Positions 8,774 to 18,133 are shown, counted from the first letter of the stretch. The stretch: 64,000 bases of DNA from Pseudobdellovibrionaceae bacterium (GCA_020635055.1 JACKAN010000008.1:62001-126000); one strand, 5' to 3'. Notes: generated from the letters alone by a model not told the origin. Program-made: numbers and translations.

Positions 8774-10843
8774 ATGAGAAAACTTTCTTTTTCAGTTTTA
8801 ATTTTTTTTCAAATCTATTTGATATTTTTATCAATAAAAATCCCAGAATTCGGTGGAGATTTTTTTTGGCATTTAAGGATTGGATTAGATTGGATAAACA
8901 AGGGGATTTCACCATTTGTAGATCATTACAGCATTTCACACTATGGGGAAAGATATGCTCACTTGCCACCATATTTATTCCAAGCTTTTATTGCTTTTAT
9001 TTATAATTCATTCGGTTTAGAGCTTACATCTATAATTTACAAATCAATGATTGTATCCTTATCCTGTATTTTAGTTTTAGTATTTTCTAGAAAAAATCAC
9101 ATTCCTTTTGAGTACAGTTTTCTATGTATGGTTATGATTTTGTATACTATTGCTTGGCGTTTAGTGCCCAGACCAGAGCTTTTTTCCTATGTATTTATAA
9201 TATTATTTATATTTGTTATTGAATCTTTACGAATTAAAATGTCATTTTATTTGTTAGCATTGCTCTTTTTCTTTCAATTTCTTTGGATAAATATACATGC
9301 TTCCCCTTTTGGTTTTGTTTTCTTTGGTTCCTATATTATTGAAAAGATTTTTCTTGCACCGAGGAATAAATACTTTTTTAAAAACATAAGTGGTTGGGCT
9401 TTCCTGGGATTTAGTTTTTTACTTATTGGTTTTTTAAATCCCTTATATAGTCATCCATTAGCAATAGTTTTTAATTTTTCAAAATCTTGGAGTCATCTAA
9501 TTACTGAACATCGTTCAGAATACTTAATAAATGAATATTATTTAACCTTCTTCTCTCTGACCATACTCACCATGTATACCATATTAAAAACAAAGCGATG
9601 GTATGCTTTAATTGTCTCAGTAGTATTTTTAATTCAAGCTTACAGTTTTAATAAATTATATCCATTCTTGTTTGTTGCAAACAGTATTTTTCTTTTGCTA
9701 TCTTTAAATGAAATATCATATCTAGATAAGTTTTTAGTAAAAGAAATAAAATTCAGGAAAGTTTATTTCTTATTTCTCGGGCTAACCATTTTGTCACAAT
9801 TTATTTATGTATTAAATTATAACAAAGAGAATAGAGACTATAAAGAGTTAGCCGTTCATATGCCAGTAGAGGCTATGGATTTTTTAATTGATAAGGGCAT
9901 AAAAAAAGGAAAAATATATAACAATTATAATGCCGGTGGGTATGTAATTTATAGAATGCCGGAAGGAATGCGAAATAGTATAGATGGTAGGACAAATCTA
10001 CTTTATTCGGCGTCAGAAATGTATAATTCTGTTTTATCTACAGTAGCCCCTTCAGTGCTATATGATTTTGACAAAAAAACCTCATTTGATTATGCCATAA
10101 CCTATTACAATCACCTTTATGATGGCAGCTTTGAGACACTACTACGATCTGGTGTATTTAGTTTAGAGTTTGCGGGGAAGTATTCAGCTTTTCTTTCTAA
10201 AAAAGACAATAAATATAAAGCTGCACGACTGGCTATTATTGAGCCAGGATGTTTGGATGAGGGTTGGAAACAGAAAATAGAAGAGGAGCTGGTATTGGCC
10301 AATAAAACCCATAAATTCGATGATCTTTTGCCGAGCATATTAAGATTTTTTAATAGTTATTTTAAGGCCAAAGATAAGCCATTTTATATTATAAGTAATA
10401 ATATGGATACAATTCATTCCATATTTGAATTGCGTGCAATGTCCGTTTTATTGGAAAGACATAATAAACTTAATACGGCTATTAAAATGTATCAATTAGT
10501 TCCTGCAAATTTATTAACGGCTAGAGACAGTATTTACTTGTTAGAGTTGATAGTGAAAAGTAAGAACTTAGAAGAGTATAAAAACATAACACTTCAACAT
10601 ATTGAAAGGATTTATTCAGACTATTATTACTTATCTAATAGGGAGAAATCAATTTTATCTAATGTTTTATCAAAATTTAAAGATGATAAAAATATTTCTG
10701 AAAATAAATACTTAATCAAAATGACTCAGAATCTCACAGTGGATTTGGAAAATTATAGGATTTCAACTAAAACAGAAGAAGTGTTTAAATATAGGTGTGA
10801 TAAAGATTCGGAACTTGTATTTACTAGTGAGGAAGCTTCTTAG
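8774..10843 (+). CDS. Multi-pass membrane protein, paralogue of the 5911 gene
   Basis: The 689-residue protein shares the plan of the 5911 gene: GGDFFWHLRIGLDW followed by DHYS near the N-terminus, roughly ten membrane segments up to residue 345, then a soluble part with NNYNAGGYVIYRMPEG and IDGRTNLLYSASEMY. Sequence identity is low but motif order is the same, so they are old paralogues. No strong ribosome-binding site is visible before the ATG. The 3' end overlaps the convergent methyltransferase gene by 20 bases. The function is probably in envelope glycan or pilin modification, inferred only from the neighbours. Confidence 0.6.
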   Translation: MRKLSFSVLIFFQIYLIFLSIKIPEFGGDFFWHLRIGLDWINKGISPFVDHYSISHYGERYAHLPPYLFQAFIAFIYNSFGLELTSIIYKSMIVSLSCILVLVFSRKNHIPFEYSFLCMVMILYTIAWRLVPRPELFSYVFIILFIFVIESLRIKMSFYLLALLFFFQFLWINIHASPFGFVFFGSYIIEKIFLAPRNKYFFKNISGWAFLGFSFLLIGFLNPLYSHPLAIVFNFSKSWSHLITEHRSEYLINEYYLTFFSLTILTMYTILKTKRWYALIVSVVFLIQAYSFNKLYPFLFVANSIFLLLSLNEISYLDKFLVKEIKFRKVYFLFLGLTILSQFIYVLNYNKENRDYKELAVHMPVEAMDFLIDKGIKKGKIYNNYNAGGYVIYRMPEGMRNSIDGRTNLLYSASEMYNSVLSTVAPSVLYDFDKKTSFDYAITYYNHLYDGSFETLLRSGVFSLEFAGKYSAFLSKKDNKYKAARLAIIEPGCLDEGWKQKIEEELVLANKTHKFDDLLPSILRFFNSYFKAKDKPFYIISNNMDTIHSIFELRAMSVLLERHNKLNTAIKMYQLVPANLLTARDSIYLLELIVKSKNLEEYKNITLQHIERIYSDYYYLSNREKSILSNVLSKFKDDKNISENKYLIKMTQNLTVDLENYRISTKTEEVFKYRCDKDSELVFTSEEAS

Positions 10844-11597
10844 CTACTAACACAAGACTTCCTCCTAGAGGAGTTTTGACATTTTTTTTTAAAACAAATA
10901 ACTCAATACGATTAAAAAAAATAAATACATTTGTAATTACATTATTTCTAAAATGTTCTTTAGAACGTTTTTGATGATTTGATTTTATGAAATTCTGGCT
11001 TAAACCTTTTAGTTTAAAAGGTAAAGTTCTAAATAAAAAAATTAGTGGTACCAAATAACTAAAAAAATACGAAAAATAGATGGTTTCAAAACCAGTGCCA
11101 GTAAGTTCTTCTTTTAAAGTTTTTGAGTTATATCGTTTAAAATGCTGGGCTTCTACATCCGAAGCCGACCACAAAAAGGAATAGGCGGGAACTGTAATTA
11201 GCAAAACCCCACCGGGCTGCATTTTCTTATAAATATTTTTTAGAAACGCTATGGGGTTTTCAATGTGCTCAAGGACATCACAGCAAATGGCAGTTTCTAT
11301 TGGTTTTTTTAATTCAATATCTTCGATGGTTCCTTGTATTACATTGCTTAAGCCACGTTGTTTAGCATTTTCGCAGGCAGTGGCTCCAGGCTCTATTAAA
11401 GTGACTTGATAACCCTTATTTTGTAAATGAAGTGACATAAAACCATTGCCACCACCGATGTCGGTAATATGTTTATTTTTACTATATTTATCTAATAGTT
11501 TTTCAACTACTGAATTGCGATGTTGAAACCAAAAACTCTTTTCTTCAAGTTCAAAGCATTCTTTGTAAGAGCTTTCAGGATAGTAAATTTTATTCAT
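10824..11597 (-). CDS. Class I SAM-dependent methyltransferase
   Basis: This 257-residue protein has a Rossmann-type SAM site (ITDIGGGNGFMSLHL, about residues 41-55), an acidic residue at the end of strand 2 (LIEP), the motif DVLEHIENP and a post-motif GGVLLITVPAYSFLWSASD. It belongs to the Methyltransf_23-like group, often active on sugars, lipids or quinone-like acceptors. A hydrophobic patch near residues 185-205 suggests membrane association. It is the last gene of a four-gene minus-strand operon starting at 14187. Confidence 0.82.
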   Translation of the reverse strand: MNKIYYPESSYKECFELEEKSFWFQHRNSVVEKLLDKYSKNKHITDIGGGNGFMSLHLQNKGYQVTLIEPGATACENAKQRGLSNVIQGTIEDIELKKPIETAICCDVLEHIENPIAFLKNIYKKMQPGGVLLITVPAYSFLWSASDVEAQHFKRYNSKTLKEELTGTGFETIYFSYFFSYLVPLIFLFRTLPFKLKGLSQNFIKSNHQKRSKEHFRNNVITNVFIFFNRIELFVLKKNVKTPLGGSLVLVAKKLPH

Positions 11598-11603
11598 AAT
11601 AAT

Positions 11604-12437
11604 TTATTTACTTAAAATAAATCTTAAATACTTATAAATATAACGACTGTTGGGTAAGAGATTTTTTAGTAACTGATCAAACATATCTGCTGTTTCTTTT
11701 GATTGTTCCCGAATGACATTGCCTTGGCCCGGGTACCAATAGTATTCCACTTTAACTTGGCTAAAGCCTATTTCTTTGGCTTTTGTTTTGAAATCATTGG
11801 GATCTATTCCATGCTTGTAGTCCTTTATGTACTCAGCTTTGTGGAAAATTTCTTTGGCGATTCCATGTTCTTTTTCAATTCGTTCGGCAGTACTTTTAAC
11901 GGAGTCAATTTCTCTTTGGATTAAAGCTGAAAATTGGTTCGCTTGCATATCTTTAATAGATTTAATTTCTAACCAAAAATCTTTATTGGGTTCTAAGTCA
12001 AAATAAGCTTTTCCACCTTTTTTAAGTACGCGAAAGGATTCTTTTACAACATCTTTGACTTCAAACAAGTGATGGAGAAAGGAGTAGCCAGTAATTACAT
12101 CAAAAGACTCATTATCAAAAGGCAATTCCTCTGCGAGTCCTTCGAACAACTTAATTTTTCCGTTTTTAGTATCCACCCTATTGAGCATGGCTTTTGTGGC
12201 ATCGATGCCACAAACTTCAGTAAATATGTCGTGGCTTAAATTTAAAATAAAACCAGTTCCACAGCCAATGTCTAATAGTTTATTCCCCTGGGTTTCTTTT
12301 TTTAATTGCAATAGTATATTGCGTACAACATCTTGGTTTTCAGGGTAAAAATGAGGTTCTGTCTCGTTATAGACAGTGCTTAGTTTTGTGTGAAGTTGAA
12401 TATTTGCTTTTACTATTTCTTCGCGATTGAGTGTCAT
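11604..12437 (-). CDS. Class I SAM-dependent methyltransferase
   Basis: The 277-residue protein contains LLDIGCGTGFILNLS (SAM site, about residues 55-70), CGIDATKAML, and VITGYSFLHHLFEVKDVVKESFRVLKKGGKAYFD, the standard order of Methyltransf_11 enzymes. The substrate is unknown. Its ATG overlaps the stop of the upstream glycosyltransferase by one base, and it lies six bases from the next methyltransferase, so all are cotranscribed. Confidence 0.85.
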   Translation of the reverse strand: MTLNREEIVKANIQLHTKLSTVYNETEPHFYPENQDVVRNILLQLKKETQGNKLLDIGCGTGFILNLSHDIFTEVCGIDATKAMLNRVDTKNGKIKLFEGLAEELPFDNESFDVITGYSFLHHLFEVKDVVKESFRVLKKGGKAYFDLEPNKDFWLEIKSIKDMQANQFSALIQREIDSVKSTAERIEKEHGIAKEIFHKAEYIKDYKHGIDPNDFKTKAKEIGFSQVKVEYYWYPGQGNVIREQSKETADMFDQLLKNLLPNSRYIYKYLRFILSK

Positions 12438-13357
12438 TAAAAATTCCTTTTGTCTTGTATTAAATATCTAGGCCGATGAAGCACCTCTTGGAAAACACGG
12501 AACACATAAGAGCCAATGATACCTAGCCCAGTCATTAAAGTACTCATCATAATTAATAGAATCATTATGACAAGTGTCATTCCACTCATTAGTTGTTTTC
12601 CAAGTAATAAATATTGCAAAAATGAAAGCAAGGCGTAGCCACTGGACATTAGAAAAATAAAAGTTCCCGTCCAAAAAAACACTTTATGGGGTAGGTCGGA
12701 ATAGGAAATAATGCTACTTAAGGCCAGTTGAATTCTTTTAGCAAGTGTATAGGAACTCACTCTGGGGTTAGAGTGTCTTTGGACTTTTATAAACTCTCTT
12801 TTAAAACCCATATGATGCATTAGGGGACCATATAAAATAAGTCTCTCGGGGTGGCTTAATAAGGCGAGTAATACCTTTTTATTAAAGGCCCTAAATGTAC
12901 CTAAGTTTTTTGGATTTTTTTCTTTAAGGATTAAATCTACAAGTATATGATACAATTTTGATAATAGACGAACAAGGTTCCATTGTGGGGGCTCATCCCT
13001 GATGGTAAAGCAGATATCATTGCCAGATCTAATTGAAGAAATAAGTTGGGGGATGTTTTTAGGATCATCTTCCAGATCCGCATCCATTAGAATAATGATG
13101 TTACCAGATGCATTTTCGAAGCCAGCACTTATTGCCGGATGTTGACCAAAATTTCGAGCTAAATGGATGACTTTAATTTTTGGATATTTAGTAGCCAATT
13201 CATTTAATACTAAACCAGAGTTGTCACGGCTACCATCATTTATAAAAATCACTTCCAACTTTTCTTCGGGAGTATTGTCTAAGGATTTAAAAATATCTTC
13301 AGCTAATTTAATTAAAGTGGATTGGTTATTAAAAACGGGAATAATTATGCTAATCAT
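12437..13357 (-). CDS. Family 2 glycosyltransferase, DPM1/GtrB-like with two C-terminal membrane helices
   Basis: The 306-residue protein begins SIIIPVFNNQSTL, has FINDGSRDNSG and the nucleotide-sugar/metal motif MDADLEDDP, and ends with two hydrophobic segments (about 225-250 and 260-290). This is the polyprenyl-phosphate glycosyltransferase layout (DPM1, GtrB, ArnC): a cytoplasmic GT-A domain making a polyprenyl-phosphate-linked sugar at the inner membrane. It could supply the donor for a GT-C-type enzyme such as the 5911 or 8774 products. It overlaps the upstream PhyH-like gene by four bases (ATGA). Confidence 0.88.
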   Translation of the reverse strand: MISIIIPVFNNQSTLIKLAEDIFKSLDNTPEEKLEVIFINDGSRDNSGLVLNELATKYPKIKVIHLARNFGQHPAISAGFENASGNIIILMDADLEDDPKNIPQLISSIRSGNDICFTIRDEPPQWNLVRLLSKLYHILVDLILKEKNPKNLGTFRAFNKKVLLALLSHPERLILYGPLMHHMGFKREFIKVQRHSNPRVSSYTLAKRIQLALSSIISYSDLPHKVFFWTGTFIFLMSSGYALLSFLQYLLLGKQLMSGMTLVIMILLIMMSTLMTGLGIIGSYVFRVFQEVLHRPRYLIQDKRNF

Positions 13358-14187
13358 TCTTGACCTGCTTTATAGAGTCGTTTCTCTGGGGGAACGAAGT
13401 ATTCGTCGAGAGAGCAAGGAATACGACTGTCAAAACCTAAAATACGCATAGCCTGAGAATTCAAGTTTTCGCAATAGTTTTTGGGTATCATTCTCGGCCA
13501 ATCAAATCGAGCCTTCATGTAGTGTCTACAGGCATTAAGAGTAAGGGCGTGGCGAAAATTTGAAGTTTTGTTTACATCCGTTCGGTGGATCAATCGGGCG
13601 TTAAAAATAATTAAAGCTCCCTTCTGACAGTAGACGGGGACGTAATTTTTATTAAAATATTCTTCGTTAAAGTTGCCTTCTCCAATATGGGACTCGGGCA
13701 AAACCTGCAGGCAACCATTTTGCGAAGTGTAATCATCCAAGGGCCAAATAACACCCATATTGGTTATATAATTAGGGATGTTTCGGGGGCAATCATTGTG
13801 AATTCTCTTAGCATAATTGCCTCCCATGGGAGGGACAGAGGAGGAAGTGAAGGCATAGAGAATCCAATAGGGTCCTAAGAAAAGACTAAGGAGCTGTTGC
13901 AAGCGAGGATCTTCAAACAATTTTGCAAAGTCGGGACTTTGTAATAATAAATCGTGGATATGGTATTTTTCTTTTTCACGATAGGGATTGTCTTGAACTT
14001 GAAAGTTTTCAATGGCTTTAATGACTTGATCTTTGAAAGTCTCTATCTCATTTGAGTTTAATACTTGAGGGATTAAAGAATAGCCCTTCTGGCTTACATC
14101 ATTGTACACTTTGTCTAAGTCTGATTTTAAAAAGGGGACTTTTTCTCGGAAATTTACCATAGAATAATGTGAACATATTTGTTTCAT
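13354..14187 (-). CDS. PhyH-like Fe(II)/2-oxoglutarate-dependent dioxygenase
   Basis: The 277-residue protein has the double-stranded beta-helix iron site of the phytanoyl-CoA dioxygenase family: the H-x-D pair in RIHNDCP (His130, Asp132) and the distal His in LIHRTD (His201), with Arg212 (NFRHALT) as the likely 2-oxoglutarate contact. The segment GCLQVLPESH between them is typical. It heads the minus-strand operon with GT2 and two methyltransferases, so it probably hydroxylates a surface sugar or lipid. The substrate is inferred from context only. Confidence 0.85.
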   Translation of the reverse strand: MKQICSHYSMVNFREKVPFLKSDLDKVYNDVSQKGYSLIPQVLNSNEIETFKDQVIKAIENFQVQDNPYREKEKYHIHDLLLQSPDFAKLFEDPRLQQLLSLFLGPYWILYAFTSSSVPPMGGNYAKRIHNDCPRNIPNYITNMGVIWPLDDYTSQNGCLQVLPESHIGEGNFNEEYFNKNYVPVYCQKGALIIFNARLIHRTDVNKTSNFRHALTLNACRHYMKARFDWPRMIPKNYCENLNSQAMRILGFDSRIPCSLDEYFVPPEKRLYKAGQE

Positions 14188-14271
14188 TTTGTTAAATCTA
14201 AATGTAATTTTAAGAATATGACGTATTGTTTAAAAGATTAAACTTGCGTATGTTTATATAGGGGTATTATT

Positions 14272-14913
14272 TTGGCAAAACAAAAAGTGGCTATTATAGG
14301 TTCAAAAGACCTAGCGCAATATATGACTAAATTTTTATTAGATTCCAATGAGTTTACATTTATTGGTTATTTTGATGATTTTTTAGAAGAGGCTCCTCCC
14401 ACGATTAAGGGGTCAATACTGGGGAAATTGGCCGATATTCCTGAAATGTTTAAAAATGGAAAAATGGACAGTTTGCTTTTGGGTGTTGGTTATAATCATA
14501 TGGAATCTAGAAAAAGAATTTTTAATCAATTTTGTAATGAAATTCCCTTTGCCAGTTATATTCACAATACAAGTTGGGTGGCCAATGATGTAGAGATTGG
14601 ACCAGGTTGTTTTGTTGGACCAGCTTGTATTGTAGATCAATCCTCTAAAATTGCCGAAAATAATTTTTTCTTTCCTGGCTGCGTTTTGGCCCATGATACT
14701 GTAGTAGATGGTCATTGCTTTTTTGCACCAAAAGTAACAATTGCTGGAAATTGTCATATTCAAGAATCTTGTTTTTTGGGAGTGGGGAGCCTGCTAAAGG
14801 ATAATATTACCTTGAAACCGGGAACACAAATAGGTGCTGGAGCTGTTGTAGTAAAGAATCCACCTGCTGCGGGAATCTATGTGGGCAATCCCGCGAAAGC
14901 TTTGTGTAAATAA
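14272..14913 (+). CDS. NeuD/PglD-family sugar O- or N-acyltransferase
   Basis: The 213-residue protein has an N-terminal nucleotide-binding-like fold (KVAIIGSKDLAQYM) and a C-terminal left-handed beta-helix of hexapeptide repeats (DVEIGPGCFVGPACIV through GAGAVVVKNPPAAGIYVGNPAK). This is the layout of NeuD and PglD acetyltransferases, which acetylate amino or hydroxyl groups on nucleotide sugars. The start is TTG, supported by AGGGG eight bases upstream. The next gene encodes a nucleotide-sugar transaminase, the classic partner, so acetylation of the new 4-amino group is a reasonable proposal. Confidence 0.87.
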   Translation: MAKQKVAIIGSKDLAQYMTKFLLDSNEFTFIGYFDDFLEEAPPTIKGSILGKLADIPEMFKNGKMDSLLLGVGYNHMESRKRIFNQFCNEIPFASYIHNTSWVANDVEIGPGCFVGPACIVDQSSKIAENNFFFPGCVLAHDTVVDGHCFFAPKVTIAGNCHIQESCFLGVGSLLKDNITLKPGTQIGAGAVVVKNPPAAGIYVGNPAKALCK

Positions 14914-14953
14914 AAATATTGTTAAAATTATTTTTAATTGTATGATGAGTTAG

Positions 14954-16102
14954 ATGAGCACATCATTTGAAATTCCCTACCACAAAGTTTTTGCAAACAA
15001 AGCCTTAGAATTAAAATATATTAATGAAGTTCTAGAGAGTGGTAAAACCTCTGGTAACCAAGAACAGTGTCAGAATGTAATCAATTGTTTAAAAAGGGAT
15101 TTCTCTTATAATGACGTACTGTTAATGCCCTCTGCAACCAGCGCCCTAGAAGCTATGGCTCTTTTGTTAGACATCCAAGTTGGTGATGAAATCATTATGC
15201 CCTCATTTACTTTTGTAAGCACGGCGAATGCCTTTGCACTCAGGGGCGCTAAAATTGTATTTGCAGACATAGAAAGTGAAACTTTAAATCTTTGCCCTAA
15301 ATCCTTAGAAAGATCTATTACTCCAAAAACAAAGGCCTGTATTGTTATAAATTATGGGGGCATAGCTGCAAAAATATATGAAATCAAAGATCTTTGTGAA
15401 AAAAATAATATTGTTTTACTTGAAGATGCCGCCCAATGTTTGGGCAGTAAATATCAAGGAGAATTTTTAGGTAGTTTTGGTAGCATGTCTTGCCTTAGCT
15501 TTCATGAAAGTAAGATTGTACAATGTGGTGAAGGGGGAGCCTTAATCTTAAATGATTCTAGGTTTCTACAAAGAGCAAGAAGGATTCAGGACAAGGGGAC
15601 GAATCGCCATGAATTTAAATTAGGTAATGTAAGTAAGTATCAGTGGCAAGATTTAGGATCTTCTTATTTAATGTCCGAGCTCAATGCTGCCTACTTAAGG
15701 TCTCAGCTGAATTTTTGGCAAGAGATTGTTGAGACACGGAAAAAAATTTGGAACTTGTATCACAATGCTTTTTCGAGTTTCGAAAATAGTGGAATCTGTC
15801 AAACAGCTAAAATACCCAAAGACGCTATAACAAATGGGCATATCTTTTATCTTGTATTTTCAAATTCTACTCAAAGAGATAACTTTACAATTCACATGAA
15901 GCGAGAAGGTGTGGAATGTGTAACCCATTATGAACCTCTTCACAATTCACCCATGGCCGCTAAATTAGGCGTTAACTTTGAAAGCTTAGATGTAACAGAA
16001 AAAGTTTTTGCAGGTTTAGTAAGATTGCCTATTTATCCGGGTTTGGAATCTAAAATAGAATTAATTATTAAGGCAGTGAAAACTTATTTTAATAAAATTT
16101 AA
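14954..16102 (+). CDS. wecE: WecE-type dTDP-4-amino-4,6-dideoxygalactose transaminase
   Basis: The 382-residue PLP enzyme closely follows WecE/RffA: SGKTSG near the N-terminus, IMPSFTFVSTANAFALRGAK, LLEDAAQ, the Schiff-base lysine in SFHESK (Lys187) followed by GEGGALILND, then DKGTNR and DLGSSYLMSELNAAYL. WecE transfers an amino group to dTDP-4-keto-6-deoxyglucose to give dTDP-4-amino-4,6-dideoxygalactose, the precursor of Fuc4NAc. It follows the NeuD-like gene by 40 bases and precedes a TPR gene by 11. The substrate assignment is by family resemblance. Confidence 0.88.
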   Translation: MSTSFEIPYHKVFANKALELKYINEVLESGKTSGNQEQCQNVINCLKRDFSYNDVLLMPSATSALEAMALLLDIQVGDEIIMPSFTFVSTANAFALRGAKIVFADIESETLNLCPKSLERSITPKTKACIVINYGGIAAKIYEIKDLCEKNNIVLLEDAAQCLGSKYQGEFLGSFGSMSCLSFHESKIVQCGEGGALILNDSRFLQRARRIQDKGTNRHEFKLGNVSKYQWQDLGSSYLMSELNAAYLRSQLNFWQEIVETRKKIWNLYHNAFSSFENSGICQTAKIPKDAITNGHIFYLVFSNSTQRDNFTIHMKREGVECVTHYEPLHNSPMAAKLGVNFESLDVTEKVFAGLVRLPIYPGLESKIELIIKAVKTYFNKI

Positions 16103-16113
16103 AAGGAGAAAAA

Positions 16114-16887
16114 TTGAAGTTTAAAAAAATAAAATTAATCTTTCTAGTTTTTCTTTTATATTCAACTGTCGTAATTGAAAACATAAGGTATTTTAATAAA
16201 TTAGAGACAGATGAGTCACCCAAACTTTATATACCACCACCTGAGAATATTAATTTAATGACTTTTGGCTATCACGAAAATTTTGCAGATTCCTTATGGT
16301 TGCGCTGGTTGCAAAACCCTGAGGATTGCGGAAAAGAAAAAATACCTAGGCTTGTATTTGAAAAGGAATATGAAGGTTATAAATCAAAACATAAAGACTT
16401 ATATAAACTGGATTTAGGATTTGATCGCAATAAAAGAAAAGTTTGTGACAAAGGATGGTCGTTTTTAATGCTAGATGCAATTTCCAATCTGGCACCTAAA
16501 TTTAGATATGTATATCTTATTGGGACTTCAATTTTAAGTGTGATAGTTGACGACCATGAAGGGGCAGCCATTATATACGAAAAGGCTCTCAAACAATTCC
16601 CACAGGATTGGAAGTTGTACTATGGCGCAGCTTATCATTATATGTATGAACTGGATGATACGTCTAAAGCCGCTGAATATTTGAGGAAAGCTGGAAACTA
16701 TGGCGCACCCAGTTGGGTCTTTTCTTTGGCCTCTAAGTTATACACGAAATCGGGTCAGGCTTTTTTAGGTTTAACCTCTTTAAAACAATATCGCGAAATC
16801 ATTTCAAAAACCGGAGATTTAGTTAAGCTCAATCTGATTGATGAAAGAATTTCAGTCTTAGAAAAACAATTAAAATTAATAAAATAG
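16114..16887 (+). CDS. Membrane-anchored TPR-like protein
   Basis: The 257-residue protein has one N-terminal hydrophobic helix (LIFLVFLLYSTVVI) and then a mostly helical body. The region from about residue 145 contains repeats with AAIIYEKALKQFPQDWKLYYGAAYHY and KAAEYLRKAGNYGAPSW, fitting tetratricopeptide-like hairpins. The TTG start follows AAGGAGA. It sits downstream of wecE and probably serves in envelope assembly; no enzymatic motif is visible. Confidence 0.6.
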   Translation: MKFKKIKLIFLVFLLYSTVVIENIRYFNKLETDESPKLYIPPPENINLMTFGYHENFADSLWLRWLQNPEDCGKEKIPRLVFEKEYEGYKSKHKDLYKLDLGFDRNKRKVCDKGWSFLMLDAISNLAPKFRYVYLIGTSILSVIVDDHEGAAIIYEKALKQFPQDWKLYYGAAYHYMYELDDTSKAAEYLRKAGNYGAPSWVFSLASKLYTKSGQAFLGLTSLKQYREIISKTGDLVKLNLIDERISVLEKQLKLIK

Positions 16888-16895
16888 CAGATTTT

Positions 16896-16925
16896 CTTGA
16901 CCTTTTTTTAAATAAACACACATTT
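16896..16925 (+). promoter_or_regulatory. Sigma32-like heat-shock promoter of dnaJ
   Basis: CTTGACC (16896-16902), 16 bases, then CACATTT (16919-16925) resembles the sigma32 pattern CTTGAAA-N(11-16)-CCCATNT. The same motif with the same 16-base spacing lies before dnaK. It is 38 bases upstream of the dnaJ ATG. Confidence 0.6.
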
Positions 16926-16963
16926 AGACGGTGTTTCCTTAACTTCAAGGCTGGGTATTAATT

Positions 16964-18052
16964 ATGGGTCAAGACTATTATGTAATTCTTGGGGTCGAAC
17001 GCAATGCGGATTTCTCCACAATTAAAAAGGCTTATCGACAAAAAGCCATGAAATTTCATCCAGATAAAAACCCTGGCAATAAAGAAGCTGAAGATCAGTT
17101 TAAAGAAGCCGCGAGGGCCTATGAGGTCCTTAGTGATCCAGATAAAAGATCTCGCTACGACCGATATGGTGAGGCGGGCGTCAATGGTGGTCCGTCGGGT
17201 CATAATTTTACTAATGTCGAGGACATATTTTCTGCATTTGGGGATGTTTTTGGCGATTTTTTTGGCGGTGGATTTAGTCAACAACAACGTAATTCTCGCC
17301 CTCGACGTGGAGCGGATCTGCGCTATGTACAAGAGATTGAGTTAAAAGAAGTAATTACTGGCTGTGAAAAAGTTGTTGAGTTTAAAGTCGAACAAAGTTG
17401 CTCAATTTGTAAGGGTACAGGTGCAGAAAAAGGCACAGAACCAGAAATTTGTCCCAATTGTGAAGGAAGTGGTCAGGTTGTGCGAAGGCAGGGTTTTTTT
17501 CAAATGGCCACACCCTGTCAACAATGCCATGGACGTGGAAAAATAGTAAGAGTCCCTTGTTTGCAATGTCATGGCGAGGGACGAGAGTTAACAAATAAAA
17601 AAATTAAGGTGAGCATTCCGCCGGGAGTAGATGATGGAAATCAATTGCGTCTTGCCGGTGAAGGTGAGGGCGGTCAATTGGGTGGCCCGGCAGGAGACCT
17701 TTATGTTGAATTAACTATTAAGCCAGATAAAAAAATTCAGAGATTTGGCAAAGATCTTTTTAGAGAGTTGGAAATTTCATATTTACAAGCCATTTTAGGA
17801 ACAACGACTCATTTGGAGCATTTTGATGAGAAATTAGAAATTGCCGTCCCTAAAGGTAGTCAATTCGGTGATGAAGTACGTATCAAAGGGGGAGGCGTTC
17901 CTGGTCTTAGATCCAACAATAGAGGTGAGTTGATTTTGAAATTAAAAGTCAATACACCCAAAAAAGTCAGCAAAAAAGAAGTGGAGCTTTTAGCGCAGTT
18001 AGCTGAAATTACAGGCGACAACATTAATAAACAGAAAAAAGGACTTTTTTGA
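16964..18052 (+). CDS. dnaJ: DnaJ, Hsp40 co-chaperone of DnaK
   Basis: The 362-residue protein has the full class A DnaJ plan: J domain with HPD at 32-34, a Gly/Phe-rich linker (FGDVFGDFFGGGF), four zinc motifs CSICKGTG, CPNCEGSG, CQQCHGRG and CLQCHGEG, and the two beta-barrel substrate domains. It delivers unfolded proteins to DnaK and stimulates its ATPase. It lies upstream of dnaK, the reverse of the common dnaK-dnaJ order, and each gene has its own heat-shock-type promoter. Confidence 0.97.
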   Translation: MGQDYYVILGVERNADFSTIKKAYRQKAMKFHPDKNPGNKEAEDQFKEAARAYEVLSDPDKRSRYDRYGEAGVNGGPSGHNFTNVEDIFSAFGDVFGDFFGGGFSQQQRNSRPRRGADLRYVQEIELKEVITGCEKVVEFKVEQSCSICKGTGAEKGTEPEICPNCEGSGQVVRRQGFFQMATPCQQCHGRGKIVRVPCLQCHGEGRELTNKKIKVSIPPGVDDGNQLRLAGEGEGGQLGGPAGDLYVELTIKPDKKIQRFGKDLFRELEISYLQAILGTTTHLEHFDEKLEIAVPKGSQFGDEVRIKGGGVPGLRSNNRGELILKLKVNTPKKVSKKEVELLAQLAEITGDNINKQKKGLF

Positions 18053-18069
18053 TTTTTTTAGCTTTGGAA

Positions 18070-18099
18070 CTTGACGTTGAAAGATCAAAACACACATTA
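18070..18099 (+). promoter_or_regulatory. Sigma32-like heat-shock promoter of dnaK
   Basis: CTTGACG (18070-18076), 16 bases, then CACATTA (18093-18099) matches the box before dnaJ in both sequence and spacing. The ribosome-binding site AAGGAG follows about 20 bases later, before the dnaK ATG. Confidence 0.6.
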
Positions 18100-18133
18100 A
18101 AATTGTTAGAACATTTTAAGGAGTAATTAAAAT

